From: Zizania palustris
Lineage: Eukaryota > Streptophyta > Magnoliopsida > Poales > Poaceae
Direction of reading: 5' to 3'
DNA: 64,000 nucleotides
NCBI GenBank assembly: GCA_019279435.1
Contig: JAAALK010000286.1
Coordinates: 40,733,712 to 40,797,711, forward strand
Part shown: one piece after another, positions 24,447 to 34,199 of the stretch
Layout of the letters: each line of letters opens with the position of its first letter
Position numbering within the stretch: position 1 is the stretch's first letter
The notes under the pieces: model-generated
Told to the model about the DNA's origin: nothing
What the model saw: the letters and a program-made list of their open reading frames with translations, nothing else
Database searches by the model: none
Position numbers and translations under genes: made by a program

Positions 24447-24840
24447 GCTAGGGGTCGGGGGCGGAGGGGGCGGCGGAGACGGCGGCCGGAGCGAGGGGGC
24501 CGATGGCCAGAGGAGGAGGGGCCGGGGGCACCGGGGGCGGAGGAGGAGGGGTCGGGGGCGCCGGCGGCCGGAGGAGGGGCCGGGGGCGGGCGCGCAGAGG
24601 CGGCCGGCGGCACTGGCGCAGGCCCGGGCGGCGGCGGGATGCGGGGGAGGCCGGCGATGGGGGCACAGGGGGGCGGCCGACGGTGGGGGCGTCGGCGCGG
24701 CCGGCAGCGGGGCGCGGGGGAAGCCGGCGATGGGGGCGCAGAGGTGGGCGGCCGGCAGCGGGGGCGCAGGGGGGCGGCCGACGGCAGGGGAGCAGGGGTG
24801 CGGGGGAGAAGGCGGCGGGGGTGAGGGGGAGCTGTAGGGG
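24447..24840. other. G-rich, strand-asymmetric block in CACTA 2 5' region
   Basis: Nearly 400 bp is dominated by G on the plus strand (runs such as GGGGTCGGGGGCGGAGGGGG), embedded in AT-rich element DNA. Long open frames on both strands encode only Pro/Ala- or Gly/Arg-rich low-complexity peptides, so I do not call a gene. It sits between the subterminal repeats and the transposase, where a 5' untranslated region or promoter would be. The right edge has AGATCTATGCGCACTTATTG followed by an inverted CGCCCAGATCT. Confidence 0.7.
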
Positions 24841-24904
24841 GCGCGGGCAGCAGATCTATGCGCACTTATTGCGCCCAGATCTGCGGGGCTTTTTTTAGCC
24901 CCTC

Positions 24905-25235
24905 TCCGAGGTTTGCCGAGTGCCAAATCGGGAGGCACTAGACAAACGCTATTTTTTTAAAATTTTTGCCAAGTGCCATTAGTGAGGCACTCGGCGAACG
25001 TTATTTTTTTAAAAAAAATTTGCCGAGTGCCAATAGTGAGGCACTCGGCAAATGTTATTTTTTTTAAAAAGATGTTTTTTTGCCGAGTGCCAATCGTAGG
25101 CACTCGGCAAATGTTATTTTTTTTATAAAAAAACCATTCTTTGTCGAGTGCAAAATGCTCTGGCACTCGGCAAAGATGATTTATTTGCTCTTTGCCAAGT
25201 GCCAGGCATAACTGCACTCGGCAAAGATTTTTTTA
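24905..25235. repeat. CACTA 2 inner subterminal repeats (TNP2-side end)
   Basis: About six paired GCCGAGTGCC...GGCACTCGGC units with A/T-rich spacers (TTATTTTTTTTAAAAA) in tandem, period near 60 bp. Confidence 0.8.
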
Positions 25236-25249
25236 TTTTTTAAAAAAAC

Positions 25250-26035
25250 ACTAAAATAGAAAAAAGACAGTAAAAATCCCATAATTTGGCATTATATAAT
25301 ATACACTTATTGTTAATCCTAGAAATTTTCTTAGTTCAAATAAACAAATTTAAGGCACTTGTAGTTCAAATTTGGGATCTTTTAATTAAATTCCTATAAA
25401 GAAGTTCAATAAACTAAAAATAGCAAGCTAATACTAAAAAATGCCAAATTTGGACATGGTATAAGATACATTGGGTTTTAGTAGTACAAAAAGTTTTAAG
25501 TTCAAACAAAGATTTGAATATCGATTTGCTTCTAAACCTAACTCATTCCATCCCTAATAAACACATTTACCTTCTCGTGGATTCTCTGGTTTCCAAACGT
25601 CATACATGAAAACTTTATCAAAACATTATGAAATTTTTATCAGAGTATATATGTATGATATAATGACACTATGTCAAGTATCATATTTTTTAGGCATCAA
25701 TTTAATTTTCTAGAATTAAAAAACCATTAAGCTCTATGTTGCCGCCCGAGCGTCGTAAATTAGATTTTAAATATTTAGATATATTTAGTTGTAAAAGATT
25801 ACAAATGGAATCATGAACATAAATATGATTTTTCTACTATTTTTGAGTCATTATTTCATGTACATGCAGTTGAAATTTGACCCACTTCGAAGTAAATCCT
25901 AGAAACATGATTAATTTATTAAAAATAGCAAGCCCACTAAGAAAAATATGAAACTTTTCCATGGTTTAACATAGGTTGCATTATGAGTGTAAAAAAATTC
26001 AAGTTCAAAACATGTTTAAAATGTGATATAGAGTC
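25250..26035. other. AT-rich CACTA 2 interior, no gene seen
   Basis: Non-coding sequence between the two right-end repeat clusters. Stop codons are dense in all frames, with no recognisable motif. Confidence 0.5.
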
Positions 26036-26337
26036 AAAATGTGTTTTCACATAAAATAATGGGATTTTCTGCTTTGCCGAGTGTTTTTATTTGTGGCACT
26101 TAGAAAAGTATAGGGTTTGCCGAGTGTCCATTAGTGGCACTCGGCAAACCCAAAAATTCATCTGTGTCGTCGTAACGGCGTCAGCAAAAAATTGGACGTA
26201 ATAATTTTCGGCTTGTTTGCCGAGTGCCACGATGTTTGTCGAGTGCATGACATCGGGCACTCGGCAAAATAGTGTTTGCCGAGTGCCCGATGAGGCAAAC
26301 ATCGTGGCACTCGGCAAACATCTGTTTTCCGGTAGTA
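26036..26337. repeat. CACTA 2 terminal repeat cluster and right terminus
   Basis: GCCGAGTG units run up to the terminus CCGGTAGTA at 26329-26337, where the final G of the canonical GTAGTG is A. The first 40 bp (TCAAAATGTGTTTTCACATA...) recur at 27135. Confidence 0.8.
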
Positions 26338-26340
26338 AAT

Positions 26341-27132
26341 ATTACACATTCACCATGTATACCGAGATCAGAAATTTACCGTTGATCTCCGCCTATCTAA
26401 ACGCTTCGTGTATGCATATAATCATAAAAAAAATAGAGAGAAAGAGCAACTGGTGGACAATAATCTTTAGCAAAACTCTACAGTACAGACTGTGTGGCGT
26501 GTGCTGTCTGGTATGGCTCAGCTCGCTGCAGGTACAATGAATCTGGCCATGCCTGGAGCCTCATCAACAGCTAGCAAACAAACATTCCTAATCTTTATTT
26601 ATCTCCTAACACTCCAGTCAAACAAGTAAGATCATATCGCTAATCCCACTTTTGTATGGTTATTGTAGATCTTAATAATAAACATATGTGTTGTCTAGGT
26701 TGATTAGTCATTAGTTCATGTCGGGCTGTCGGCCTAGAGGTAGTAAATGTTAACTGAACCAGGAACATGTAGTTACAGTGTTGGTTAAAGAAATATAACA
26801 ATATATTCCGAAATATTTAATAATTTATTAATGCTAAGAAGGAGCTTAATTTTTATTTTATGTAACGTATCGTTAAATTATATAATTTCATATATATTAT
26901 ATAATGGGTGGCAATATATGTAATAGGGACAAATCATTATTTTTTCATTCAGACCTATATCATCTCCTCTACTTTCTCGTTGCTTTATAATTTTCAAAAA
27001 AAAATATATCATAATATTTTTTAATTATAAAAAATTATAATGATATATTTGTAGCTAATCATGTCCCATTTCGCCGGCAGAGGAGCCACGCGGAGAGGAG
27101 ATCGCGGCGCCAGCTCCCCTTCCCCATAGCCA
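26341..27132. other. AT-rich spacer, no gene recognised
   Basis: This is flanking DNA right of CACTA 2. The last 70 bp (27060-27132) turn GC-rich (CGCCGGCAGAGGAGCCACGC) and look like a 5' leader fragment ending in CCATGG, but no supported ORF follows. Confidence 0.4.
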
Positions 27133-27550
27133 TGGACTCAAAATGTGTTTTCACATGAAATAATGGGTATTTCATCTTTACCGAGTGTTTTATTAAATAC
27201 ACTCGGCAAAGCAGCTAACTTGACACGTGGCGCACAGGTTTGCCGAGTGTCAGGTTTGACACTCGGCAAACCCTAGGATTTGCCGAGTGTCTGTTAGTGA
27301 CACTCGGCAAAGAACATTTTTTGCCCGTCCCGTTATCACGCCGTCATGACTACCTGGTGAGCGATTTTTTACGAAATATTTGCCGAGTGTATTTTACGTG
27401 GCACTCGGCAAAGATGGGAGTATGCCGAGTGTAACGTGTTTGCCGAGTGTATTTGTTTGTACACTCGGCAAAGGTTCGTTTGCCGAGTGCCCGAGGGAAT
27501 GCGCTCGGCAAATCTTAGGGCACTCGGCAAACGTTGTGTTTCCGGTAGTG
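27133..27550. mobile_element. Second CACTA right end (element 3, truncated)
   Basis: The segment starts with sequence nearly identical to 26029-26075, continues with GCCGAGTG repeats and ends in TTTCCGGTAGTG at 27550, an intact CACTA terminus. No left terminus in matching orientation is found nearby, and the flanking bases do not give a 3-bp duplication, so this is a truncated relic of a sibling element. Confidence 0.7.
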
Positions 27551-28290
27551 AGTACGATCGCCAGCTCAGGTAAACCAATTGGCGCTCATCTACGCTCTCA
27601 GTGCCTTCCCCTCGGTCCCATCTCTGACGGGTAGATTCCGGGCGCTTGCCATCGGTTCTAGTGTTTAGGGCTCTGCGGTGATGGAATTCCGGTACCGCGC
27701 TCAGCTCCGTTACAACTGGATGCGGTCTATGATCTAGGGTTTAAGCTCCTGCTGCTATTCGGCTGACGTGTGGTCTAGAGCTGGAGGAATTTTCCCTGAC
27801 GAAAGTGTGTTCGAAAGCTGCAAGCCTTGCATTGTAGTTTGGTTGGTCAATTCGTTTGCTTGCGTTGTTTACATGTTGTTGGAGGTACCGGTTGATTGAT
27901 TCCTTGCTGCTTGCTTAGACCCTAGAGAATTTTGTTACAGTGTATAGGTAATGTGCTCCGGTGGGTGATGGTGGTCTGTGACGTAAGTGGGTGCTTAGTT
28001 ATGTATTTATATGTGGGTGCTGTTACGGTGCCCCCGTTACCCCACTCGGAGGTAATAGCTCTGAAAGCATCTTGGCCGTTGATTCAAACAATTTGAAAAT
28101 AAATAACCAAAATAAAAAATAATAAACTGGTTGTAGCCGGTAACATATCTAGGCACCGTATCTAACTCCTCCTCAATCCCCGGCGTGTTTCCTGTGTCTG
28201 TTGCTCGCCTCCAAAGCCTCGCCCGGTGGTCGGTGCGTAGCTTCGGCGGCGGTGGTGCACAGCCACGCACTACCCCGGTTCGCCTCTCCC
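27551..28290. other. Unassigned sequence resembling leader and intron DNA
   Basis: Mixed-composition DNA with intron-like T-rich tracts but no ORF above about 60 codons. A small region (28025-28163) has inverted ends TACGGTGCC / GGCACCGTA with nearby GTTACC / GGTAAC. It could be a short MITE of about 140 bp, but no target duplication was confirmed. Confidence 0.35.
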
Positions 28291-28304
28291 GGCTCTTCCT
28301 GCTC

Positions 28305-28745
28305 CAGCGTTCCCCTCGATTCCCCCTTGCGCGCTCATCTTCTTAGGGCAGATTCGTCACCGACAACGTGGCGGAGGAGTGATTGTTCATCGTCGGCAAC
28401 GGTCTGTGCTAGTCCACCTCTCCCGCCTCTTCCCGCTCTGGCATTCCCTCGGTTTCCCCTTCCGCGTACAGCTTCTTATGTGGATTCATCACCGGTGACC
28501 TCTCCCACTCTGGCATTCCCTTGGTTTCCCCTTCCGCGCATAGCTTCTTGCGTGGATTCGTCATCGGCGACCTATCCCGCCTCGGCATCCCCTCGGTTCT
28601 CCCTTCCACGCACAGCTTGTGGGGTGGATTTGTCACCGACGGTGCACACAGAGGAAGAAGCTTGTTCCGGCATTCCTCTCGAATCCCCTTCCGCCCGCAG
28701 CTTCTTGGGGTGCATTCATCGTCGACGGCGCACACGAAAGACTGC
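28305..28745. repeat. GC-rich degenerate minisatellite, about 70-86 bp period
   Basis: Units containing GGCATTCCCTCGGTTTCCCC and a downstream GTGGATTCGTCACCG element recur from about 28305. The clearest anchors are at 28439, 28513, 28582 and 28668. The plus-strand open frame through it is a Ser/Pro-rich by-product of the repeats, not a recognised protein. Confidence 0.65.
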
Positions 28746-29050
28746 AATGTAATGTTCCTTTTATCACTACAAGTTTGTGTAGTCATAAGTGTTATGTTTA
28801 ATTTATCGTACTGCTAGCACATTACAATTGAACCTTTCAATTACATTGCAATTTGCTTATCTTGTGTAAAGCATTGTGTTGATAGTAAAAATGGCATTAA
28901 TGGCTAGATTGTCAAAATATCAATTTTTGGTGATTTGGGTCAAAAGTACACATGTCTAGGGTCTGTCCGAAGCCCTACAGAGCCGAAGCCCATTGAGTTG
29001 TGGGCTCCGAAGGCCTCTAGCCAGCTTCTAGGCTTCAGCCAGGAAGCCTT

Positions 29051-29220
29051 CGGAGGCCCACGTTGCCGAAGCTTTGGGAGCCTTCGGAGGCCCACGCTGC
29101 CGAAGCTTCGGGAGCCTTTGGAGGCCCACGCTGCCGAAGCTTCGGGAGCCTTCGGAGGCCCACGCTGCCGAAGCTTCGGGAACCTTCGGAGGTCCACGCC
29201 GCTGAAGCTTCGGCCCGAGG
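29051..29220. repeat. 34-bp tandem repeats in the solo LTR
   Basis: Five units of CGGAGGCCCACGCTGCCGAA-type sequence start at 29051, 29085, 29119, 29153 and 29187. They lie in the U3 part, upstream of the TATA box, where enhancer repeats commonly sit. Confidence 0.85.
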
Positions 29221-29365
29221 AGCAAGCCTCAACGGGCTTGGCCGAAGCCCATGCTACCAAAGCTTCGGCCCGAGGAGCAAGCCTCGACGGGCCTAGCCAA
29301 AGCCCACGCTACCAAAGCTTCGGCCTGAGGAGCAGGCCTCGATGGGCCTGGCCAAAGCCCACCTC
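29206..29365. repeat. 55-bp tandem repeats in the solo LTR
   Basis: Three units starting AGCTTCGGCC at 29206, 29261 and 29316, adjoining the 34-bp array and also upstream of the TATA box. Confidence 0.8.
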
Positions 29366-30691
29366 GGCAGAGGTAGAGTTGTACGCGTTTCCAACTCAGT
29401 CTCTATCTTTGTCTGGCCGGTTTAATAGCAGATTAGATTAGGAGTTAACCCCCTATAAATAGAGAGGCCTGGCCGACGTGAGGGCCCCCCTCCAACTCAA
29501 ACCAAACCAAAGCCCATGCTTTGATTGCATTTACTTTACCTTTACTTTCTTGTACCTCTTCGTGGGTTTGCCTGGAAGCCCTCCATCTGCCGCTACGGAA
29601 CAGTGGTAAGCCTTGGTACTTCGCCTGTGAAGTCCCTGTTAATCTACGTAACAGATTGCTATCACCTTGTTACTTCGCCTGTGAAGTATCCGCTAATCTG
29701 CGTAATAGATTTCTACCTTCGCTATCCGTGCAACACTTAGCAAAATTCGGTCCTTAGGACGAATTGGTACTTCACATCGTTTCTGTTGCAGGCTTCGCAC
29801 GTTCGGAGCCCCTTCGTCGAAGGTGTCCGGAGCTGAGAGATCGGTTTCAGAGGTCCCCAAGACACCCTTCGACAAAGACCGCAGGCTCCGGCAACAGGCT
29901 TCGCCAGCACACTTCATCAACAGGCTTCGCCACGACCATACTCCGCACTAGACGAAGTCACGCCAGCGCGCGGCCCCGAGTCATTGTTTCGTACTTCGCT
30001 GTACTAGAGGCTTCGCTCTGAACCCCGCTGTTCGGAGGTAATTGTCGCGTCCAGATCTGTTCGGAGTTCACCTTCGATCAGATCACTCCGAACACCGAAG
30101 AACCCTCGGCGGAGCACTTCGCATCAGACGCCGAAGGTACCCTTCGGCGCACCCTTCGCACCAGGCTTCGAACCAGACAGGCTCTGACTGGTTTGCTGAT
30201 TTTATTCTGTTTAAACTATCTTTTTTGGGTAATTGGGTTATTTTGTGTAATCTGGTTGCCTGACGACTCCACTCCCCATATCACTATTAAGGGTAGTCAG
30301 AACGTGACGTCGGTGCCACGTCACGCTTAGGCCCGTCCCTAAGTATCCGTGCACTTTTGGATCGTCGAACTGACCCAAGTGCGGGGGCACGTTTCCGTGT
30401 CAACACATTGCAATCAAATAATTTGAGTAATGTGCTGACAGTGGTTATGTGTTTTGCATATAATCCTGAATCTTGTTGTTCTGCTAGTTGCAATTGGGTA
30501 AAAAATAGATGTCTGAAACTAATTTATGTGAAAACAGAATTTCAATTTGCTAGAAGATTTGTTAAATTGCTGGACTCGGCGGGTGAAGCATGGTAATGGT
30601 TTTTTCCTACACTTTGTTAGATATGTTAAAGTATGCACCATATATTGAATTGTTATATTTACCTACATTTTGTATTTATCTTTGTAACTAG

Positions 30692-32780
30692 GCCCCTACC
30701 GTGTGTATGCCTACAAAATTTGCGGCCTTGTGTGCTAGATTGACTAAGCAACAACTTAGGCGTGTTAAATAAATTGGATTGGAATGTTTGCTTAGTATCC
30801 CTTCTATGCCAATTCAGCGGATTCTTGTGGAGGACCTAGTAGAAAATTATGTGGAAGGAAAAATAAGTTTCGTAATACATGGCCATGTTGTTCCAATTAC
30901 AAGGTGGGATGTGTATTGTATCTTAGGTCTAGTTGACCAAGGGGAGAAGGTTGAAATTAGTTCCAAAAAGACAGATACTGCACTATTCAATTTGTATAAA
31001 GGGAGGGGCGATACCGCAATAACATTAAAACATTTGGAAGCACGGATAGGCAATGGTGAAGCCGATGACCATTTCTGTAGCATGTTTTTGTTATATGCGT
31101 TAGGAATTGTCTTGGCTCCTTGTTCGAAGGAACATGTTAGTAGTGCATACTGTGGAATTGTGTCAAATGTTGAAAAATCAAAGGATACAATTGGGCGGAG
31201 TTCACGTTGGACTTTTTGATTAATCATGTGGAGCTCTTTAAGATGAAGAAAAGAACTAGATTAGTTGGCAATCTTGTGTTTCTACATGTAATATGTTTGC
31301 TATTATTACCGTAGTAGTAATGAATGCTTAGTGCAATACATACATGTTGATTAATTGTCTTATTTGTTGCAAGATATGGTTCTTTGAACACGTTCAAGTT
31401 GTGAATGATTGCTTTGACTATGCTTTGCACGAGCATCCACTTATTGGGAATTGGGATGGAAATAAGGTGGTTAAACGTGCGCAACTCGAAGGAGTGAAGA
31501 AAGTTGGATTTGCAAAGGTTGATGCATCTTGTGTTATTTTGTTGATTAAATTAAGTAATGTAATATCGTACTCTGATTCATAATTATTTGCAGGTAATTT
31601 ACCATTTACAAGGAGGCAGTACTAAAGAGGTAACTTTATCAGATAATTTAGAAGATTTCTATGAAGAGAGTCATAGCATGAAAGGGTCGTACAAAGCTGA
31701 GTCAATATATGATAATGGGAAGTTTGAAAATATACTTCATAGGATTGACATGATTGAGAAAGAAACAAAACAGCACTACCAAAGTCTTCTTAGAAGAATT
31801 GAAGTGATAGAGGACCAAACTAGGTGTTTACCTGAACTTGTTAGAGTCATGCAGAGGGTGGTGAGTTTTATAGATAGGAGTAGTGGGCATAAATCAAGTG
31901 GGGTATTGAATGAAGAAATGAGTGAGGGTAATATTGAGAAGGAAGATAGGCCTAAGAGGGATAGTGTGAAGAGAAAACTAGAATTAGTGAAAAGTACAAC
32001 ACTTGTTGAGAAAGTGAAAACCAGGAGAGATAGACAGCCGAGCAAAAAAATTAACTCTCCTTATGAAATAATGAAGTGGAAGAAGATCTGTAAAAAAACG
32101 TTGAACAAGTACAGTTTGGTACGTTCCTAGCCTATGCATTAGTATTTATTTAGATTAGATGCATACTACATAACTTGATAAATTATGCAGATGTTAGTAG
32201 ATATGAGCAAGCTGCCATTGCATATGTTCAGAAGGAACTTGCAAGGTCATCTGACAAAATGCTTGTTCACATAGATGAAGTAGCACTATTTTGCAGTTAT
32301 ACGAGATGTATAGTAAAGCCAGGATGGTTGGATTCAGAGGTAAGGGTTGCGTAAGTTGTTGTTACATAGGTTTATGTTGTTTTGTTGGAACTAATTTTCA
32401 GTTTTGGTTTTCAGCTAATATTGTCACATACTATAATGTTCAACCATAACTGGGAGAAAGAGGGTAAACATGGGAAGTATGCATTTTCAACGTACCAATC
32501 TGATTGGTTGCGTAGTGTGGGAAAGGATTGGATTAGCAGTCATTACTATAGTGCAAGAGTTGGACCTTTTTCTCAGATAACCTACCATAATATTGTCTCT
32601 GCGGAAGTGGTATTTCGATGGAATAATTTTCATGTTAAGTTATATTTTGCATGATTTAAGCTTGTTCTAATTATTGAATATGTAGGTTTTCAGTCCAATG
32701 AACACTACAAACAGCCACTGGTGGCTATGTGTGTTACGTCCGGACAAGAGAAAATTTCAGATACTAGATCCTTTAAAATG
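30692..32780 (+). pseudogene. Ulp1-type (C48 peptidase) gene, broken and truncated
   Basis: Six exon-like blocks separated by short GT..AG introns (about 30692-31287, 31374-31517, 31594-32118, 32191-32339, 32415-32611, 32686-32780). Block 1 has TKQQLRRVK, then WDVYCILGL and a DUF1985-like layout. Block 3 is charged and coiled-coil-like. The later blocks contain RSVGKDWISSHYYSARVGPF and NSHWWLCVLRPDKRKFQILD, the His and Asp of a Ulp1 SUMO-protease-like site. The catalytic Cys region is missing because a Gypsy element begins at 32920. A TAA at 30770, a frameshift near 31190 and a stop right after ILDPLK add to the damage. Such genes occur both as host genes and inside Mutator-like transposons, and I cannot tell which this was. 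Confidence 0.68.
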
Positions 32781-32919
32781 ACGTCTAAATTATAAAGATG
32801 AAATAAAAGAATTGGTATGTGGCTTTCAAACAAACTAGTCAGTTCAAACTTGTTTTACTGAGTGTTAGTATGGATATGTAATAATGGAACAATTTACAGC
32901 GTTGTGGCATTCATTCTGT

Positions 32920-34165
32920 TGACACAGAAATGCGGCCCCGCACTTGGGCCGGTTCGACGTCCAAAAGTATCGCAATGTAAATAGTAGCAAAATGATAAAT
33001 AATTGACAAGGGATTTGGAGTCACAAGGCAATCAGATAAATAATTGATATTTCAATCCAATTGGCTGAAAAGTACTAGTAACAATGTAAATAGTAGCAAA
33101 ATGATCAAAATACCTGGAATCAGCCAATTCGGAGGCCGATTCGGAGTTACAACGAAGATTGTCCAAAGGGTCCCTAGGGCACCTTCGGCCTCAAGTCCGG
33201 TCGAACTGGAGGTATGACCTTGGTCGGACCGGAAGTGCGGAGGGGCTTCGGGAGCGCGTCCCGAAGGTAGCTGCGAGGTGGGCTCCGGTGGTCTGACCGG
33301 CGAAGTACTCCCGGTCGGACTAGTGAAGCAGACTTCGGCGCGCGCGGACTCCGACACGCGGAACTCCGGCGATCAGGGCTTCAGATAAAGGCTTGGGCGT
33401 GGTGCGGAGGGTCCCGGTCGGACCGGTCATTACCGAAAATAGTCTGACGAAGGGGCTCCGATCAGACCGACCCTACACCACCGGTCGGACCGGCGGCGAT
33501 AGATCCGATCTATTAGAGGTCGGACGGCCTAGAAAACAAGATCCGATCGCTTCCAAATTTTGCGGAGGTGTTCAGGAAGACAATTATTCTACAAAGATAA
33601 TAAGAGATCAAACCCAATTCGGCCAGAGGGCCAAATTACCGAGTATGGCGAAAAAAAACGATAAAAAGGGATAACAATCCGTTACGTGGATTAACGGGAG
33701 GTTCACAAGCGAACCAGCAAGGGTTACCGTGATTACAGACGCGGCAGACGGAGGGCTTCCAAGTAAACCCACAAAGATGCGGAAAATAAATAAAAGTAGA
33801 TGCGATTCAAAGCTAGGGCTTTGGATTTTTGAGATTCGAGAGAGGGGGCTTGAATCGGCCTTGCCCCTAATATTTATAGGGGGTGGGCTGGTTATCCCTG
33901 GCTAGAGATAAAGTAAGATTTGGCCAAAACTCTGTTAGGATAAGATTTGGGTAAAAATAGCTCGAATCCTCCTCGGATTCATATTCTGAACCCTGGCCGG
34001 TCTGACCGAGCCCATGGGTCCGGTCTGACCAGACCTGGCCGGTTGGACCGGCCTACCATAGCCGGTCAGACCGGCCTTTGCCAGGTTTGACACATTTTCG
34101 GTCAAAAATACCATTTTTTAGTATTTGCCTAGTTTGACCATTAATGCCATTTTTTGCTATAAACA
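32920..34165 (-). repeat. Outer Gypsy 3' LTR
   Basis: On the minus strand it runs from TGTTTATAGC (34165) to TTCTGTGTCA (32920). TATAAATA at 33871-33878 is the likely promoter. CCGGTCGGACC/CCGGTCAGACC motifs recur throughout, giving a repeated, G/C-alternating texture. Confidence 0.75.
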
Positions 34166-34178
34166 CATGCCCCCTGCC
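34166..34178 (-). promoter_or_regulatory. Outer Gypsy polypurine tract
   Basis: AAGGCAGGGGGCATG on the minus strand directly precedes the LTR start TGTTTATAGC. Confidence 0.65.
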
Positions 34179-34199
34179 TTTTAGCAAACTTAGTGAGCT

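Larger units (their letters stand above)
6069..26337 (-). mobile_element. CACTA (En/Spm-type) transposon, element 2, with nested Copia
   Basis: The left terminus is CACTACGGGAACACTC at 6069. The right terminus, read on the minus strand, is TACTACCGGAAAACAG ending at 26337. The 3-bp flanks AAT (6066-6068) and AAT (26338-26340) are the expected target duplication. Subterminal GCCGAGTG arrays lie at both ends. Both transposase genes (TNP2 type, then TNPA type) read on the minus strand, so the 5' end is at right. Without the nested Copia and its duplicated TSD the element is about 9.5 kb. The terminal C at the right end is mutated to T and both transposases are broken, so this copy should be immobile or depend on a helper. 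Confidence 0.88.
28953..30402 (+). mobile_element. Solo LTR of an LTR retrotransposon
   Basis: A single 1450-bp LTR starts TGTCTAGGG and ends TTTCCGTGTCA, with the 5-bp duplication ACACA at 28948-28952 and 30403-30407. A TATA box (TATAAATA, 29454-29461) lies inside. No internal domain is present, so it arose by LTR-LTR recombination. Its end (CCCAAGTGCGGGGGCACG...GTGTCA) resembles the end of the outer Gypsy LTR (minus strand, near 32920), so it is probably a related Gypsy type. Confidence 0.88.

Noticed and set aside
24408..24938. Long Pro/Ala-rich ORFs on the minus strand and Gly/Arg-rich ORFs on the plus strand
   Set aside because: Compositional artefact of the G-rich block; open in several frames at once and of low complexity.
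6069..27550. A single CACTA element using the terminus at 27550
   Set aside because: The 3-bp flank there (AGT) does not match AAT at 6066-6068, whereas the flank at 26338-26340 does.
28201..28752. 183-codon Ser/Pro-rich ORF
   Set aside because: Explained by the degenerate GC-rich minisatellite; no homology recognised.
29051..29365. CRISPR-like regular repeats
   Set aside because: Units are contiguous without unique spacers, and the context is a plant LTR; they are ordinary tandem repeats.
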